Shown here: positions 18,404-27,159 of the stretch, one piece after another
Layout: each line of letters begins with the position of its first letter
How positions within the stretch are numbered: the first letter of the stretch is position 1
NCBI RefSeq assembly: GCF_009754945.1
Contig: NZ_WPIN01000028.1
Location: 35,531 to 99,530, forward strand
Direction of reading: 5' to 3'
DNA: 64,000 nucleotides
Origin: Spirosoma arboris
GTDB taxonomy: Bacteria > Bacteroidota > Bacteroidia > Cytophagales > Spirosomataceae
The notes under the pieces: generated by a model
Database searches by the model: none
The model's input: the letters and a program-made list of their open reading frames with translations, nothing else
Told to the model about the DNA's origin: nothing
Position numbers and translations under genes: made by a program

Positions 18404-19356
18404 AACGCACTGATTCATCAAACAAGACGCTAAACATCTATTCGGGTAGTTTTTTCGGTTTGTGGTTATTAGCTATGCTAGCCACAGTGGGCTGGCGAGC
18501 CACAGATGAACCATCTTACAAAGCACAGATTGACGAGTGGCATCAGAACCGACTGAAATCGCTCAAAAGTGAATCGGGCTGGCTGAATGTAGCGGGCTTG
18601 TTTTGGTTGAAGGAAGGCGAGAATAAAGTAGGTGGTGATCCTGGCAATGATATTACGTTTCCGTCTGGCAAGTCACCCGCTCAATTGGGTACGTTTCAAC
18701 TCACCAAGGGTACAGTCACATTTACGCACGCGCCCGAAGCCGCTGTACTTGTTGACAAACCAACTACCGGTACAGAAAAGCCGCAACCTGTTCTGACAAC
18801 AGAAACGATTTTCTCACCTGAAAGTAAAAAGGTGGTAACCCTGCAACATGGATCGCTCCGATGGTTCATTATTAAACGGGGTGAAAAATACGGCGTTCGG
18901 TTGCGCGACCTGGAAAGTCCACTTCTGAGCGAATTTCACGGAATCGACCGCTATCCTGTAGACGAAACCTGGAAAGTAAAAGCTCGTCTGGAAGTGCCAT
19001 CGGAGCCCAAAACGATTCCAATTATGGATGTGATTGGCCAAATTTCGCAATATCCACTAGCAGGTACGCTCGTGTTTGAGCGGGCGGGTAAAACGTATCG
19101 GCTGGATGCTGCGGGCGAAGGCGAAAAGCTGTTTATTCTATTCGGCGATCCGACCAATACGCACGAAACCTACGGCTCTGGTCGGTTCCTGTACGCGGCT
19201 AAAGCTGGCTCTGACGGTACAACAACACTCGATTTTAATCAGGCCATCAACCCACCTTGTGCCTTCACTGCATTTGCTACCTGTCCGTTGCCGCCTAAAC
19301 AAAACAAGCTGGCACTGGCAGTTACCGCGGGTGAAAAACGCTACGGCGATCACTGA
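18400..19356 (+). CDS. DUF1684 domain protein
   Basis: I choose ATG 18400, which overlaps the desaturase stop by four bases, over an earlier in-frame start inside that gene. This gives 318 residues. An N-terminal hydrophobic anchor (FGLWLLAMLATVGW) is followed by the DUF1684 pattern: 'WHQNRLKSLKSESGWLNVAG', 'LFWLKEGENKVGGDPGNDI', a central 'HGSLRWFIIKRGEKYGVRLRD', and near the end 'DFNQAINPPCAFTAFATCPL', 'PPKQNKL'. The family is widespread and has no settled function. The lone pair of cysteines near the end is typical of it. Confidence 0.82.
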   Translation: MKRTDSSNKTLNIYSGSFFGLWLLAMLATVGWRATDEPSYKAQIDEWHQNRLKSLKSESGWLNVAGLFWLKEGENKVGGDPGNDITFPSGKSPAQLGTFQLTKGTVTFTHAPEAAVLVDKPTTGTEKPQPVLTTETIFSPESKKVVTLQHGSLRWFIIKRGEKYGVRLRDLESPLLSEFHGIDRYPVDETWKVKARLEVPSEPKTIPIMDVIGQISQYPLAGTLVFERAGKTYRLDAAGEGEKLFILFGDPTNTHETYGSGRFLYAAKAGSDGTTTLDFNQAINPPCAFTAFATCPLPPKQNKLALAVTAGEKRYGDH

Positions 19357-19361
19357 CAGCT

Positions 19362-19652
19362 ATGCAACGTAATTTCGATAACAATGGCGTCGACTACTTT
19401 CATAGCCTGGCTTATCAGGATCAGTTAAATCTGATTTGGCAACAAGGCACACTCCTCGAAGCGCGACGGATTCCTGGTTTCTGGCTGCATTTGTACGCCG
19501 TTAATACATTTTTTGTGGAGATGTGGATTTGCCAGCGAAAGTATAGTGCTAATTTGGTGCGCGTTCTGGCCGACACTAACGAACTTGACCCTTATATCGA
19601 CAAGCTATCGCTCGGTGAACTGTTTTCCGATGGCTACAATACGGCTTTGTAA
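19362..19652 (+). CDS. Hypothetical small protein
   Basis: 96 residues starting 6 bp after the DUF1684 stop and ending 7 bp before the aminotransferase start, so clearly part of the same transcript. It is rich in aromatic residues ('IPGFWLHLYAVNTFFVEMWI') and may be a small helical protein. I do not recognise a family, although its position and codon use support a real gene. Confidence 0.65.
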   Translation: MQRNFDNNGVDYFHSLAYQDQLNLIWQQGTLLEARRIPGFWLHLYAVNTFFVEMWICQRKYSANLVRVLADTNELDPYIDKLSLGELFSDGYNTAL

Positions 19653-19658
19653 GTACCA

Positions 19659-20825
19659 ATGACTAACCACATAACTACACTGGCGAATCTCAAATCCAAA
19701 CTACCGACTGTTGGCACGACGATCTTTACGGTCATGTCAAAACTGGCGGCTGAAACCGGCGCTATCAATCTATCGCAGGGCTTTCCGGGCTTCGATTGTT
19801 CGCCTGAATTAGTGTCGTTGGTTGAAAAATACTTGCGGAATGGGTTTAATCAGTACGCGCCCATGACGGGAGTTCCGGCTTTGCGAGAGGCACTGGCTCA
19901 GAAAACGGCCGATCAGTACGGGGTAAATTATGATCCCGAAACGGAAATTACGGTTACGTCGGGGGCGACCGAGGCCATTTTTGCGGCTGTCACGGCAGTG
20001 GTTCGTCCGGGCGATGAGGTACTGGTATTTGAACCTGCCTACGACAGCTACGTGCCCGCTATTGATCTGAACGGTGGTATACCCGTTTACGTCACGCTAA
20101 CCCCGCCCGACTATAGCATTGACTGGCAGGCAGTGCGCGAGAAAATCACGGATAAAACCCGGCTGATTCTGGTCAATACACCCCATAATCCAAGTGGCCA
20201 CGTCTGGACGACGGATGATCTGGATCAACTGGCGAACCTGATACGTGATCGTGACATCTGGATCGTAAGTGACGAAGTGTATGAACACATTCTGTTCGAT
20301 GGGCGAATCCATAATTCACTCATGACACACCCCGAGTTGCGGGAGCGCACGTTTATCATCGGTTCATTTGGTAAAACGTTTCACATTACTGGCTGGAAAA
20401 TAGGCTATTGCTTAGCTCCGAAAGAACTAAGTACTGAGTTTCGGAAGATTCATCAGTATCTGACGTTCAGCACAGTTACGCCAATTCAATATGCACTGGC
20501 CGATTATCTGAAAAATCCAGATCATTACCGTCAGTTACCAGATTTCTACCAGCACAAGCGCGACCTGTTTCTGGCTGGTTTGCAAGGTTCTCGATTTACC
20601 TGGAAACCGGCGGAGGGGAGTTTCTTTCAAACAGTTTCGTATACCGCTATTACCGATGAGCCAGACTATGATTTAGCCATTCGACTGACTAAAGAAATTG
20701 GCGTCGCTTCGATTCCGGTTTCGGTATTTTACCATCAGAAAAACGATTACAAAATTCTGCGGTTCTGCTTTGCCAAAGACGATGCCATTCTGAAGGAAGC
20801 CGCCGAACGATTGCGTAAATTGTAA
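19659..20825 (+). CDS. PLP-dependent aminotransferase, methionine aminotransferase (YbdL)-like
   Basis: 388 residues, full length for class I/II aminotransferases. Landmarks: 'AINLSQGFPGFDCS' at the start, 'VTSGATEAIFAA', 'NTPHNPSGHVW' with the substrate-anchoring Asn, 'VSDEVYEHI', and 'SFGKTFHITGWKIGY' carrying the PLP lysine. These segments match YbdL/methionine aminotransferase and kynurenine-glutamine transaminase-like enzymes, which remove the amino group from methionine and aromatic amino acids. The cytoplasmic enzyme could act in methionine salvage, but no other salvage genes are nearby. Confidence 0.88.
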   Translation: MTNHITTLANLKSKLPTVGTTIFTVMSKLAAETGAINLSQGFPGFDCSPELVSLVEKYLRNGFNQYAPMTGVPALREALAQKTADQYGVNYDPETEITVTSGATEAIFAAVTAVVRPGDEVLVFEPAYDSYVPAIDLNGGIPVYVTLTPPDYSIDWQAVREKITDKTRLILVNTPHNPSGHVWTTDDLDQLANLIRDRDIWIVSDEVYEHILFDGRIHNSLMTHPELRERTFIIGSFGKTFHITGWKIGYCLAPKELSTEFRKIHQYLTFSTVTPIQYALADYLKNPDHYRQLPDFYQHKRDLFLAGLQGSRFTWKPAEGSFFQTVSYTAITDEPDYDLAIRLTKEIGVASIPVSVFYHQKNDYKILRFCFAKDDAILKEAAERLRKL

Positions 20826-20837
20826 TTTTATTTGCTT

Positions 20838-21389
20838 ATGCCCCGCATTACTCCCCTTCCGTACAACGAAGCAACGCCTGATGTTCAGGCCGCTTTTGAT
20901 GCACACGTTGCCGATCATGCCGGCAGCCGCATCACCAACATGAAAGCCACACTAGGGCGCTCGCTGCTGGCCTTTCAGGTGTATATGCAGTGGTATCCAT
21001 TGTACGAACAGGTGAAGGGGATTGTAGGTGATCGACTGGCGTATTTGTATGCCCATGCCATTTCAGAAGGGTCGGATTGCCCGGTGTGCACCACGTTTTT
21101 TCGCCGAATCATCATCGACAATGGCGAGCGACCCGAAGACATTCAGCTGACAGAGCATGAACAGGACGTCATTAACTTCGGAAGTGCCATTGCGCAGAAT
21201 AAAGGCGACGTTTCGGATGAAATCTATGCACCCATTGCTGAACGTTATACCGATGCGCAAATCGTAGTACTGGTCGCTTTTGCGGGTCAGATGATTGCGA
21301 CCAATATCTTCAATAATGTTCTGGAGGTAACTGTTGATGAATATCTCTATCCCTATCTTCCGCTAACCCAACCACAAACTCACCCGTAA
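20838..21389 (+). CDS. Carboxymuconolactone decarboxylase / AhpD-like protein
   Basis: ATG at 20838 is preferred to the in-frame TTG at 20832. 183 residues, all helical. The segment 'YAHAISEGSDCPVCTTFF' has the C-x2-C of AhpD-like alkylhydroperoxidases, here SDCPVCTTFF, in the usual helix. The family works as a thiol-based peroxidase partner or as a decarboxylase. The protein lies 12 bp after the aminotransferase and 3 bp before the SDR, so all three are co-expressed. The physiological substrate is unknown. Confidence 0.75.
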   Translation: MPRITPLPYNEATPDVQAAFDAHVADHAGSRITNMKATLGRSLLAFQVYMQWYPLYEQVKGIVGDRLAYLYAHAISEGSDCPVCTTFFRRIIIDNGERPEDIQLTEHEQDVINFGSAIAQNKGDVSDEIYAPIAERYTDAQIVVLVAFAGQMIATNIFNNVLEVTVDEYLYPYLPLTQPQTHP

Positions 21390-21392
21390 CTC

Positions 21393-22196
21393 ATGGCTGA
21401 TTTACAAGGCAAAGTGGCCTTCATTACGGGCGCTGCTCACGGTCAAGGTAGAGCTGTGGCGCTGACATTGGCCAAAGAGGGAATCCATATTGTGGCCTTC
21501 GATCTGGCTAAACCATTAACGTATCCGGGCTATGCCCTTGGCTCCGAAAGTGAGCTGGAGTCATTAAAACGAGCGGTTGAAGCCTTAGGCGTGACATGTC
21601 TGAGTGTGCAGGGTGATGTTCGACGGGATGAGGATATAAAACCGGCTGTCGATACCGCTGTCGCTGAATTTGGACGGATCGATATTCTGTTTAATAATGC
21701 GGGGATCTGTGCCTACGGACTGGTTCATGAATTGCCCGAAGAAGAATGGGATGCTACGATCGACATCAATCTGAAAGGCGCCTGGCTGGTAGCTAAACGC
21801 GTGATTCCGGTCATGATGGAGCAGAAATCGGGTGTTATAATCAATAATTCATCCATCGCCGGGCTGCGGGGTATGAATCGCCTGAGCCACTATGCAGCCT
21901 CGAAATGGGGGCTGGTTGGCCTGACGAAATCGTGGGCAATTGAGCTGGCTCCTTACACTATTCGGGTCAATTCCATTCACCCAACGGGTGTAAACACACC
22001 CATGAACGACGGACTGGCTGAACTGGAAGGCACGACTACGCAGGAAATAGCCGAACGTTCGGCGGGCAATCTGCTACCCGTTCCCTGGGTTGAACCCGAA
22101 GATGTTTCGGCTATGGTCTTGTATTTGGTTTCTGATGGCGCCCGCTATGTAACGGGTGCGCAGTTTGTACTGGACGCAGGCTTGCTGACTCGCTGA
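21393..22196 (+). CDS. SDR-family oxidoreductase, mycofactocin-dehydrogenase-like subgroup
   Basis: 267 residues. The Rossmann motif is 'FITGAAHGQGRAVAL', followed by 'LFNNAGICAYG', 'IINNSSIAGLRG' and the catalytic 'YAASKWGL' (Y-x3-K). The loop after the second strand is longer than in most SDRs ('FDLAKPLTYPGYALGS...'), a feature of the mycofactocin-coupled and carveol-dehydrogenase-like subgroup that holds nicotinamide cofactor tightly. No mycofactocin genes are present in the window. The substrate is probably a secondary alcohol or its ketone. Confidence 0.85.
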   Translation: MADLQGKVAFITGAAHGQGRAVALTLAKEGIHIVAFDLAKPLTYPGYALGSESELESLKRAVEALGVTCLSVQGDVRRDEDIKPAVDTAVAEFGRIDILFNNAGICAYGLVHELPEEEWDATIDINLKGAWLVAKRVIPVMMEQKSGVIINNSSIAGLRGMNRLSHYAASKWGLVGLTKSWAIELAPYTIRVNSIHPTGVNTPMNDGLAELEGTTTQEIAERSAGNLLPVPWVEPEDVSAMVLYLVSDGARYVTGAQFVLDAGLLTR

Positions 22197-22217
22197 TTGG
22201 TAGCGGGCCGGGCTACT

Positions 22218-23504
22218 TTACACCATTGGTAGTAACGGAAATTGGCCCATTAATACAGTCTGAATATCGCTGGGTGGCAGGTTGAGCCATTGTTGTAAAA
22301 CTGTTGCGTAAACGGATCGGAAGTCATGTTGCATGGCCACATTATCGTTGACCGTTACATTAGTCGGCAATTGCGGATTTGTTCCGATTATACCACCTTT
22401 GACGGCATTGCCAAAATAAAAAACCGGGGCAGCCGCGCCGTGATCTGTACCTCCGCTGGCATTGGATTTGATTCGCCGACCAAACTCCGAAAACGTCATA
22501 CCCATCACCCGATCGGCGGCATTCAAGCCTTTCAAATCGTCCATAAACGCACCAACGGCTTCGGATACCCTGCGCAGCAATTGAGCCTGCACACCCGTCG
22601 TTGTGTCGTCAGGCTCAACCTGTTTTGCGTGCGTATCGAAACCGCTTAGACTCACCAGGTATACTTTGGTTCGAAGGCCACCCGCTACCAATCGGGCTAC
22701 AATTTTCAATTGATCGGCAAGGGGATTTTTACCTGGTGCGGGGTACTTATCTGATTGTTTTGTAACGCTTTGAGCTGCTTTCTTGATCACTCCTGCATAC
22801 TGATCCGTTTTCTGCGAAACTTTTTCCAGATACGCCAATTGGTCACCCCATCGGGTATTGGGCACTGTTTCGGTTTTGTCCTCAACGAGGTCATAAAAAG
22901 AAGCCGGATTGCTGATGGCTAACCCCATTGGGAACGCTGGCCCCTGAAACGCCGACGCAACGACCGAACCTATTTGAATGGCTAATGGATCGGGCATGGT
23001 TTCTGTCGGGTACTTTTCGGGAAAGCCCGGAAACGTATCGTTCAGGTAACGACCCGCCCAGCCCGTATTCAGAATTTTGTCGGAATCGGACCCCGTCATC
23101 CAGATGTCGGTGGCGCGGAAATGGGAGAAGTTTGGTTTGGGGTAACTGACAGCCTGAACGATACCCGCTTTCCCTTCATTGAAAAGCTGTTGTATTTCGG
23201 AGAGCGCGGGATGTATCGCCGTAGCATCGGCCCCGTTCAACTTCAGGATTTTGTTCTGTGGTAGAGCAATGTTTGGGCGTGCTGCCTGATAAGCACCGTA
23301 TTGGTCGACCGGAATAACCGTATTCAAGCCATCATTTCCGCCGACAAGCTGAATAAGCACCAACACCCGGTCGTTTGGTAGGTCGTGCCCAATGGCGGGC
23401 ATCAATGACGTTTGGGCCATTACCCGAATCGAAAAGCCATTCAGAAACTGAGGCAGCACGACCCCAGCCAGGGCAGTATGTTTTATGAAGTCTCGACGTT
23501 GCAT
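22218..23504 (-). CDS. DUF1501 family protein, Tat-exported
   Basis: ATG at 23504 places a Tat signal right at the start (MQRRDFIKHTALAGVVLPQF). The ORF runs 18 codons further upstream, which would bury the signal. About 428 residues. DUF1501 landmarks: 'LVLIQLVGGNDGLNTVIPVD', 'WMTGSDSDKILNTGWAGRYL', 'SGFDTHAKQ', 'TFSEFGRRIKSN..GTDHGAA'. The family is related to alkaline-phosphatase/sulfatase-type folds and always travels with DUF1800. The biochemical role is unknown. The DUF1800 gene lies 70 bp upstream on the same strand. Confidence 0.88.
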   Translation of the reverse strand: MQRRDFIKHTALAGVVLPQFLNGFSIRVMAQTSLMPAIGHDLPNDRVLVLIQLVGGNDGLNTVIPVDQYGAYQAARPNIALPQNKILKLNGADATAIHPALSEIQQLFNEGKAGIVQAVSYPKPNFSHFRATDIWMTGSDSDKILNTGWAGRYLNDTFPGFPEKYPTETMPDPLAIQIGSVVASAFQGPAFPMGLAISNPASFYDLVEDKTETVPNTRWGDQLAYLEKVSQKTDQYAGVIKKAAQSVTKQSDKYPAPGKNPLADQLKIVARLVAGGLRTKVYLVSLSGFDTHAKQVEPDDTTTGVQAQLLRRVSEAVGAFMDDLKGLNAADRVMGMTFSEFGRRIKSNASGGTDHGAAAPVFYFGNAVKGGIIGTNPQLPTNVTVNDNVAMQHDFRSVYATVLQQWLNLPPSDIQTVLMGQFPLLPMV

Positions 23505-23574
23505 AATTAAAGAGCGAAAGAGTGAATAAGTGAAAGAGCGTAAACTGGAATGGGCCATTTTCGCTCATTCGCCA

Positions 23575-25179
23575 TTAGGTTAGTTGATACTGAGGTAGAT
23601 TCATCAGGTATTTGTACAAGCTCTTTAACTTCTTTGTTACGTTGGTTTTGTTCGCGGCATCGTCGGGAGTGGTGGTCAGATTTTGCCAGGCCTGTGTCCA
23701 GTAATGATCCGACATGCCACCCTGCAAGCCCGACAGTAAAATGCTCGTTTTTATGTACTGCTTGTCTTTGTCAGGTAAATCGATGGCATACAGTCGCCGG
23801 ACAGCATCGTCAATCAGTGCTGCCGGATCAGCAGGGTTGGGTAAGGATTGAGTGAATGCCACGACATCGATCAGCAGCTTTTTGCCGTTCCGGCCAATGT
23901 TGCCGTTGGTCATTCCGTCCGAAAAAACATTACGCTTGGGAAGCGTATCGGAGTTTACCCAGAGCTTATCGAACATGGGTTCCTGATAATAGGCAGGCCA
24001 ACCCGCCACGTTTGGTGGGTCGCCGATATTCTGTTGCATGCTAGCCGTCTGATTCTGAATGGCCGACCAAAGCCCATATTGATCGGCATAGGCTGTGGCA
24101 TCAGGAAAAGCAATGCCATATTCCCGACAGAGACCTATCGTAAAATCAAGCGGACTTTTAATGAGTACCCCTCGGTTAGTGGTATCAAAAAAATGCTGAC
24201 TCCCGAACAGTTCGCGCAACACGGGTTTGATCTCATACTTATTGGATCGGAATACAGCCGCTAACGGTGTAATGACCTTGGCTTCAGTATCGGCATCAAT
24301 CTCATGATAAACGAAATACCGATAGAGCTTTCGGCAGATAAACCGGGCCACTTCATCCTGCGCGAAAATCATGGTGAGCAGGTCATCCAGTTCCTGTTCA
24401 CCCTCCGATCCGCGACGGCCTTTGATGGTCGTATTCTGGTAAAAGTCTGAAAAGGTTTTGTCGTTGCTGTCATGCCGACCAGGATCAAAAATGCTGACGA
24501 ACGTAGTGGTATCGTTCCGGAAACCAGTCAATACTTTCGCGGCTGCTTTTACATCTGCTTCGGTGTAGTGCGAACCTGGGCCTTTTCCCACTGTGAACAA
24601 TTCCTGCAACTCACGACCGTAATTTTCGTCGGGCGCTTTTTTGTTGTTGGACGTTCCATTGAGGTACTTCAGCATGGCCGGGTCTTTCGTCACGGCTTTG
24701 ACCAGATCTTTGAAATTGCCCAGCGCATGCGTACGTATCAATGCATTATTGCGGTAACACATCAGCGCATTATCGACCATGTTGGTTTCGGTAACGAAAT
24801 GGTTGTGCCAGAAGACCACCATCTTTTCGCGCAGGGTACGATTCTGATTTAGCATCAGGCCCAGCCACCACGCTTTAAAGGAGTTTTTTCGCCGACCGTT
24901 ATTCATACCATCGTAGTTGATGGAGGTCGTCCAGGTTTCGCCGGCCGCTATTTCGTCGTCGGTGAATTTATCGTCGTTGTAGTTATTAATGGGTGGAGCC
25001 GGAGCTGGCTCATCAACCAGTAATTCGTTCAACGCCTTTTTGAGCGAGAGCGTTTGTAGGTGCGCAACGTCGTCAGGTTTCGCTCCAAACATCGTGCGTC
25101 GAAGCAAATGCTTTACGTCGTCGGATGTCCATTTTGTGCGGAATGGCTCAAGCTGAGCCTGGGTTCCAGTGTTCTCCAT
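23575..25179 (-). CDS. DUF1800 family protein
   Basis: 534 residues. Typical segments: 'VKHLLRRTMFGAKPDDV', 'REKMVVFWHNHFVTE', 'DPAMLKYLNGTSNNKKAPDE', 'NYGRELQELFTVGKG', 'FICRKLYRYFVYHEID', 'NVAGWPA'. The N-terminus has no obvious signal peptide, unlike its DUF1501 partner. The pair DUF1800-DUF1501 is a common conserved operon in Bacteroidota and Planctomycetota with undefined function, thought to act in the envelope. Confidence 0.88.
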   Translation of the reverse strand: MENTGTQAQLEPFRTKWTSDDVKHLLRRTMFGAKPDDVAHLQTLSLKKALNELLVDEPAPAPPINNYNDDKFTDDEIAAGETWTTSINYDGMNNGRRKNSFKAWWLGLMLNQNRTLREKMVVFWHNHFVTETNMVDNALMCYRNNALIRTHALGNFKDLVKAVTKDPAMLKYLNGTSNNKKAPDENYGRELQELFTVGKGPGSHYTEADVKAAAKVLTGFRNDTTTFVSIFDPGRHDSNDKTFSDFYQNTTIKGRRGSEGEQELDDLLTMIFAQDEVARFICRKLYRYFVYHEIDADTEAKVITPLAAVFRSNKYEIKPVLRELFGSQHFFDTTNRGVLIKSPLDFTIGLCREYGIAFPDATAYADQYGLWSAIQNQTASMQQNIGDPPNVAGWPAYYQEPMFDKLWVNSDTLPKRNVFSDGMTNGNIGRNGKKLLIDVVAFTQSLPNPADPAALIDDAVRRLYAIDLPDKDKQYIKTSILLSGLQGGMSDHYWTQAWQNLTTTPDDAANKTNVTKKLKSLYKYLMNLPQYQLT

Positions 25180-25372
25180 ACTGTTGATTCGTGTGGTTAA
25201 CTATCCCTCAGGTAGGTTATTAACACGAAACAGGACGTACTGGACCACTTTTAATAGAAGTTTAACTGAAATAAGGCGATCCCATTCACTCAACCATCCT
25301 TACTTTCTCGCCATTCATCCAGTCCGCCGACCGTTCCAGTAGTTTGCAATACATAGTACCAGCCATAGCCTA

Positions 25373-25380
25373 TACCTTTG
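25373..25380 (+). promoter_or_regulatory. Candidate -7 element (TAnnTTTG)
   Basis: TACCTTTG matches the Bacteroidota -7 consensus exactly and lies 57 bp before the ATG of the 25437 gene. A TTTG occurs 26 bases upstream, farther than the usual -33 spacing. Confidence 0.5.
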
Positions 25381-25436
25381 ATTCAACAATCGGGAACAAC
25401 CCCGCTAAACAGTAGACAACATAAAACATAACCATC

Positions 25437-25826
25437 ATGAAAACGCTCATCAAATCACTCGCATTAGCCCTTACTTTAGGTGTCGCTACGTCTGCCGCTA
25501 CGTTCGCTGAGATCAACCCCGGCACAACAGCAGCTTCGTATCAATCGGCCATATACACAACAAACAGTGGAAAACTCAGCATCGCTCTTGATAAGCAAAA
25601 AGGTGGCGCCGTTGATGTTAGCCTGAAAGACGCCGAAGGCAAAGTAGTTTTCACGCGCCATCTGGGCAAAAACGAAAGCAAATACCGGACTCGCTTAAAT
25701 TTGAGTGAACTAGCGGATGGCGTTTACCAAGTAGAGATCACCAATGGTGTTGAAACAACATCGCACAAAGTGACAATTGCCACGCAACAACCCGTAACAC
25801 CTAGTCGTGTTATCGCGCTGAATTAA
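25437..25826 (+). CDS. Small secreted T9SS-tail-like protein
   Basis: 129 residues with a signal peptide (MKTLIKSLALALTLGVATSAATFA). The mature part is one small beta-sandwich: 'LSIALDKQKGGAVDVSLKDA', 'RHLGKNESKYRTRLNLSELA', 'DGVYQVEITNGVETTSHKVT'. This resembles the DUF3244 / type A sorting-domain fold without a cargo domain. Paralogues of such short periplasmic proteins are common in Spirosoma-like genomes. It has a good -7 element and a strong terminator, so it is probably a single-gene unit with high expression. The function is unknown. Confidence 0.75.
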   Translation: MKTLIKSLALALTLGVATSAATFAEINPGTTAASYQSAIYTTNSGKLSIALDKQKGGAVDVSLKDAEGKVVFTRHLGKNESKYRTRLNLSELADGVYQVEITNGVETTSHKVTIATQQPVTPSRVIALN

Positions 25827-25850
25827 TAATCACATCTGATAATGCAACAA

Positions 25851-25884
25851 AGCCGCTCCTGATCATCGGGGGCGGCTTTTTTTT
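25851..25884 (+). terminator. Intrinsic terminator after 25437 gene
   Basis: AGCCGCTCC / GGGGGCGGCT stem with an 8-base loop followed by eight T residues, 24 bases after the stop codon. Confidence 0.85.
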
Positions 25885-25901
25885 AATCTCCAGGTTTAGT
25901 A

Positions 25902-26969
25902 TCAAAATACTCCCGGCCTTCCCACTAGCAATCGGCTAATAGGCCGGTAGTCCGTGAACTCAATATCGGGGGCTACGTAACCGGGTTTTATGGGCTCTTC
26001 TTTGACTAAATCGGTACTGAGGTATTTTTTATTGCTATCGCACAGGATGGTGACGACGCGGGCATCCGGGCCCAGCTCGCGCTGGAGATTAATGGCACCA
26101 ATCAAATTCGCTCCCGACGAAATCCCGACGGCCACCCCTAGCTGAACGGCCAATTTTTGCGCTACCAGAATGGAGTCGCCATCGTTAGCCTGCACCACTT
26201 TGTCTAGCTCATTTAGCTTTAGAATATCCGGAATGAACTCATCGAAAAAGCCCTGAATGCGGTGCGTACCAGTTTTGTAGCCTACCGATAAGGTTGGTGA
26301 TTCAGCGGGTTCGAGTGGGTGAATACGAATATCGGGTTTGCGCGATTTGAGGTAGCGGCCCACACCCATAACGGTGCCGCCCGTGCCAACGCCAGCTACG
26401 AAGGCATCGGGCGTAATATCCACGCTTTGGAGTTGGAGCCAGATTTCTTTTCCTGTCGTCAACCGGTGCGCTTCGGCGTTGTATTGGTTGGCAAACTGAC
26501 GAGGCAGAAACACATTGGGATCGCTGGCAGCCAATTCTTCTGACCGGCGGATGGCACCCATAAACCCACCTTCTTCTTTCGTAAATAGCACAATATCAGC
26601 ACCCAGACTCCGAATGATGTCAATCCGCTCCTGGCTAATACCAGCGGGCATGATGATTGTGACCGGATGCCCCAACGCCCGACCAACTGCCGAAAACGCA
26701 ATTCCTGAGCTACCGCTGGTAGCTTCCACAATACGGTCGCCGGGTTTGATGTGGCCTTGCCGATAAGCCTGATGAAGTACATGAAGCGCCATACGGTCTT
26801 TCATGCTTCCGGTTAGGTTATAATGTTCGCATTTGACATAGAGCGAACGCGGCTGCCCCCGATCGGTATAAAAAAGCTCAAGCATCGGGGTGTTGCCCAC
26901 CAAATGCCAGAGGTGTTCAAATTTTTCCTGAATAGCCGGTTTGATTACGGCCTCGGTCGATGAAATCAT
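25902..26969 (-). CDS. PLP-dependent cysteine-synthase-family protein
   Basis: 355 residues, longer than CysK (about 310-320) by a C-terminal tail ('PGYVAPDIEFTDYRPISRLL'). Fold-type II landmarks: PLP lysine in 'NLTGSMKDRMA', a phosphate-binding loop 'GVGTGGTVMGVG', and 'GISSGANLIGA'. The asparagine loop, usually TSGNTG, reads TSGSSG here, changing residues that contact substrate and the PLP 3'-oxygen. The enzyme therefore may use another substrate than O-acetylserine, as some CysK-like diaminopropionate or cystathionine-beta-synthase relatives do. It stands alone with its own promoter region. Confidence 0.8.
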   Translation of the reverse strand: MISSTEAVIKPAIQEKFEHLWHLVGNTPMLELFYTDRGQPRSLYVKCEHYNLTGSMKDRMALHVLHQAYRQGHIKPGDRIVEATSGSSGIAFSAVGRALGHPVTIIMPAGISQERIDIIRSLGADIVLFTKEEGGFMGAIRRSEELAASDPNVFLPRQFANQYNAEAHRLTTGKEIWLQLQSVDITPDAFVAGVGTGGTVMGVGRYLKSRKPDIRIHPLEPAESPTLSVGYKTGTHRIQGFFDEFIPDILKLNELDKVVQANDGDSILVAQKLAVQLGVAVGISSGANLIGAINLQRELGPDARVVTILCDSNKKYLSTDLVKEEPIKPGYVAPDIEFTDYRPISRLLVGRPGVF

Positions 26970-27159
26970 GTAAGTTGATAAGGAAAAAGACGCCGTTACA
27001 GTATAGATCTGTATAGGGCTTTAGTAGTCATGATAGAGTAAAAGTAAAGATCGGTTTTCGTTTCTGACATACTAAAGTCATTTTATTCGCTATAGACTAT
27101 TTTGTTTTACAACGATTTGCCGCCAGTTTGTATCCATAAGCTGAAACTGATTCTCAACG

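Noticed and set aside
23848..24264. 138-residue plus-strand frame
   Set aside because: Fully antisense to the DUF1800 gene and without motif. A shadow frame, like others on the opposite strand of long genes (for example 1455-1928 and 31630-32007).
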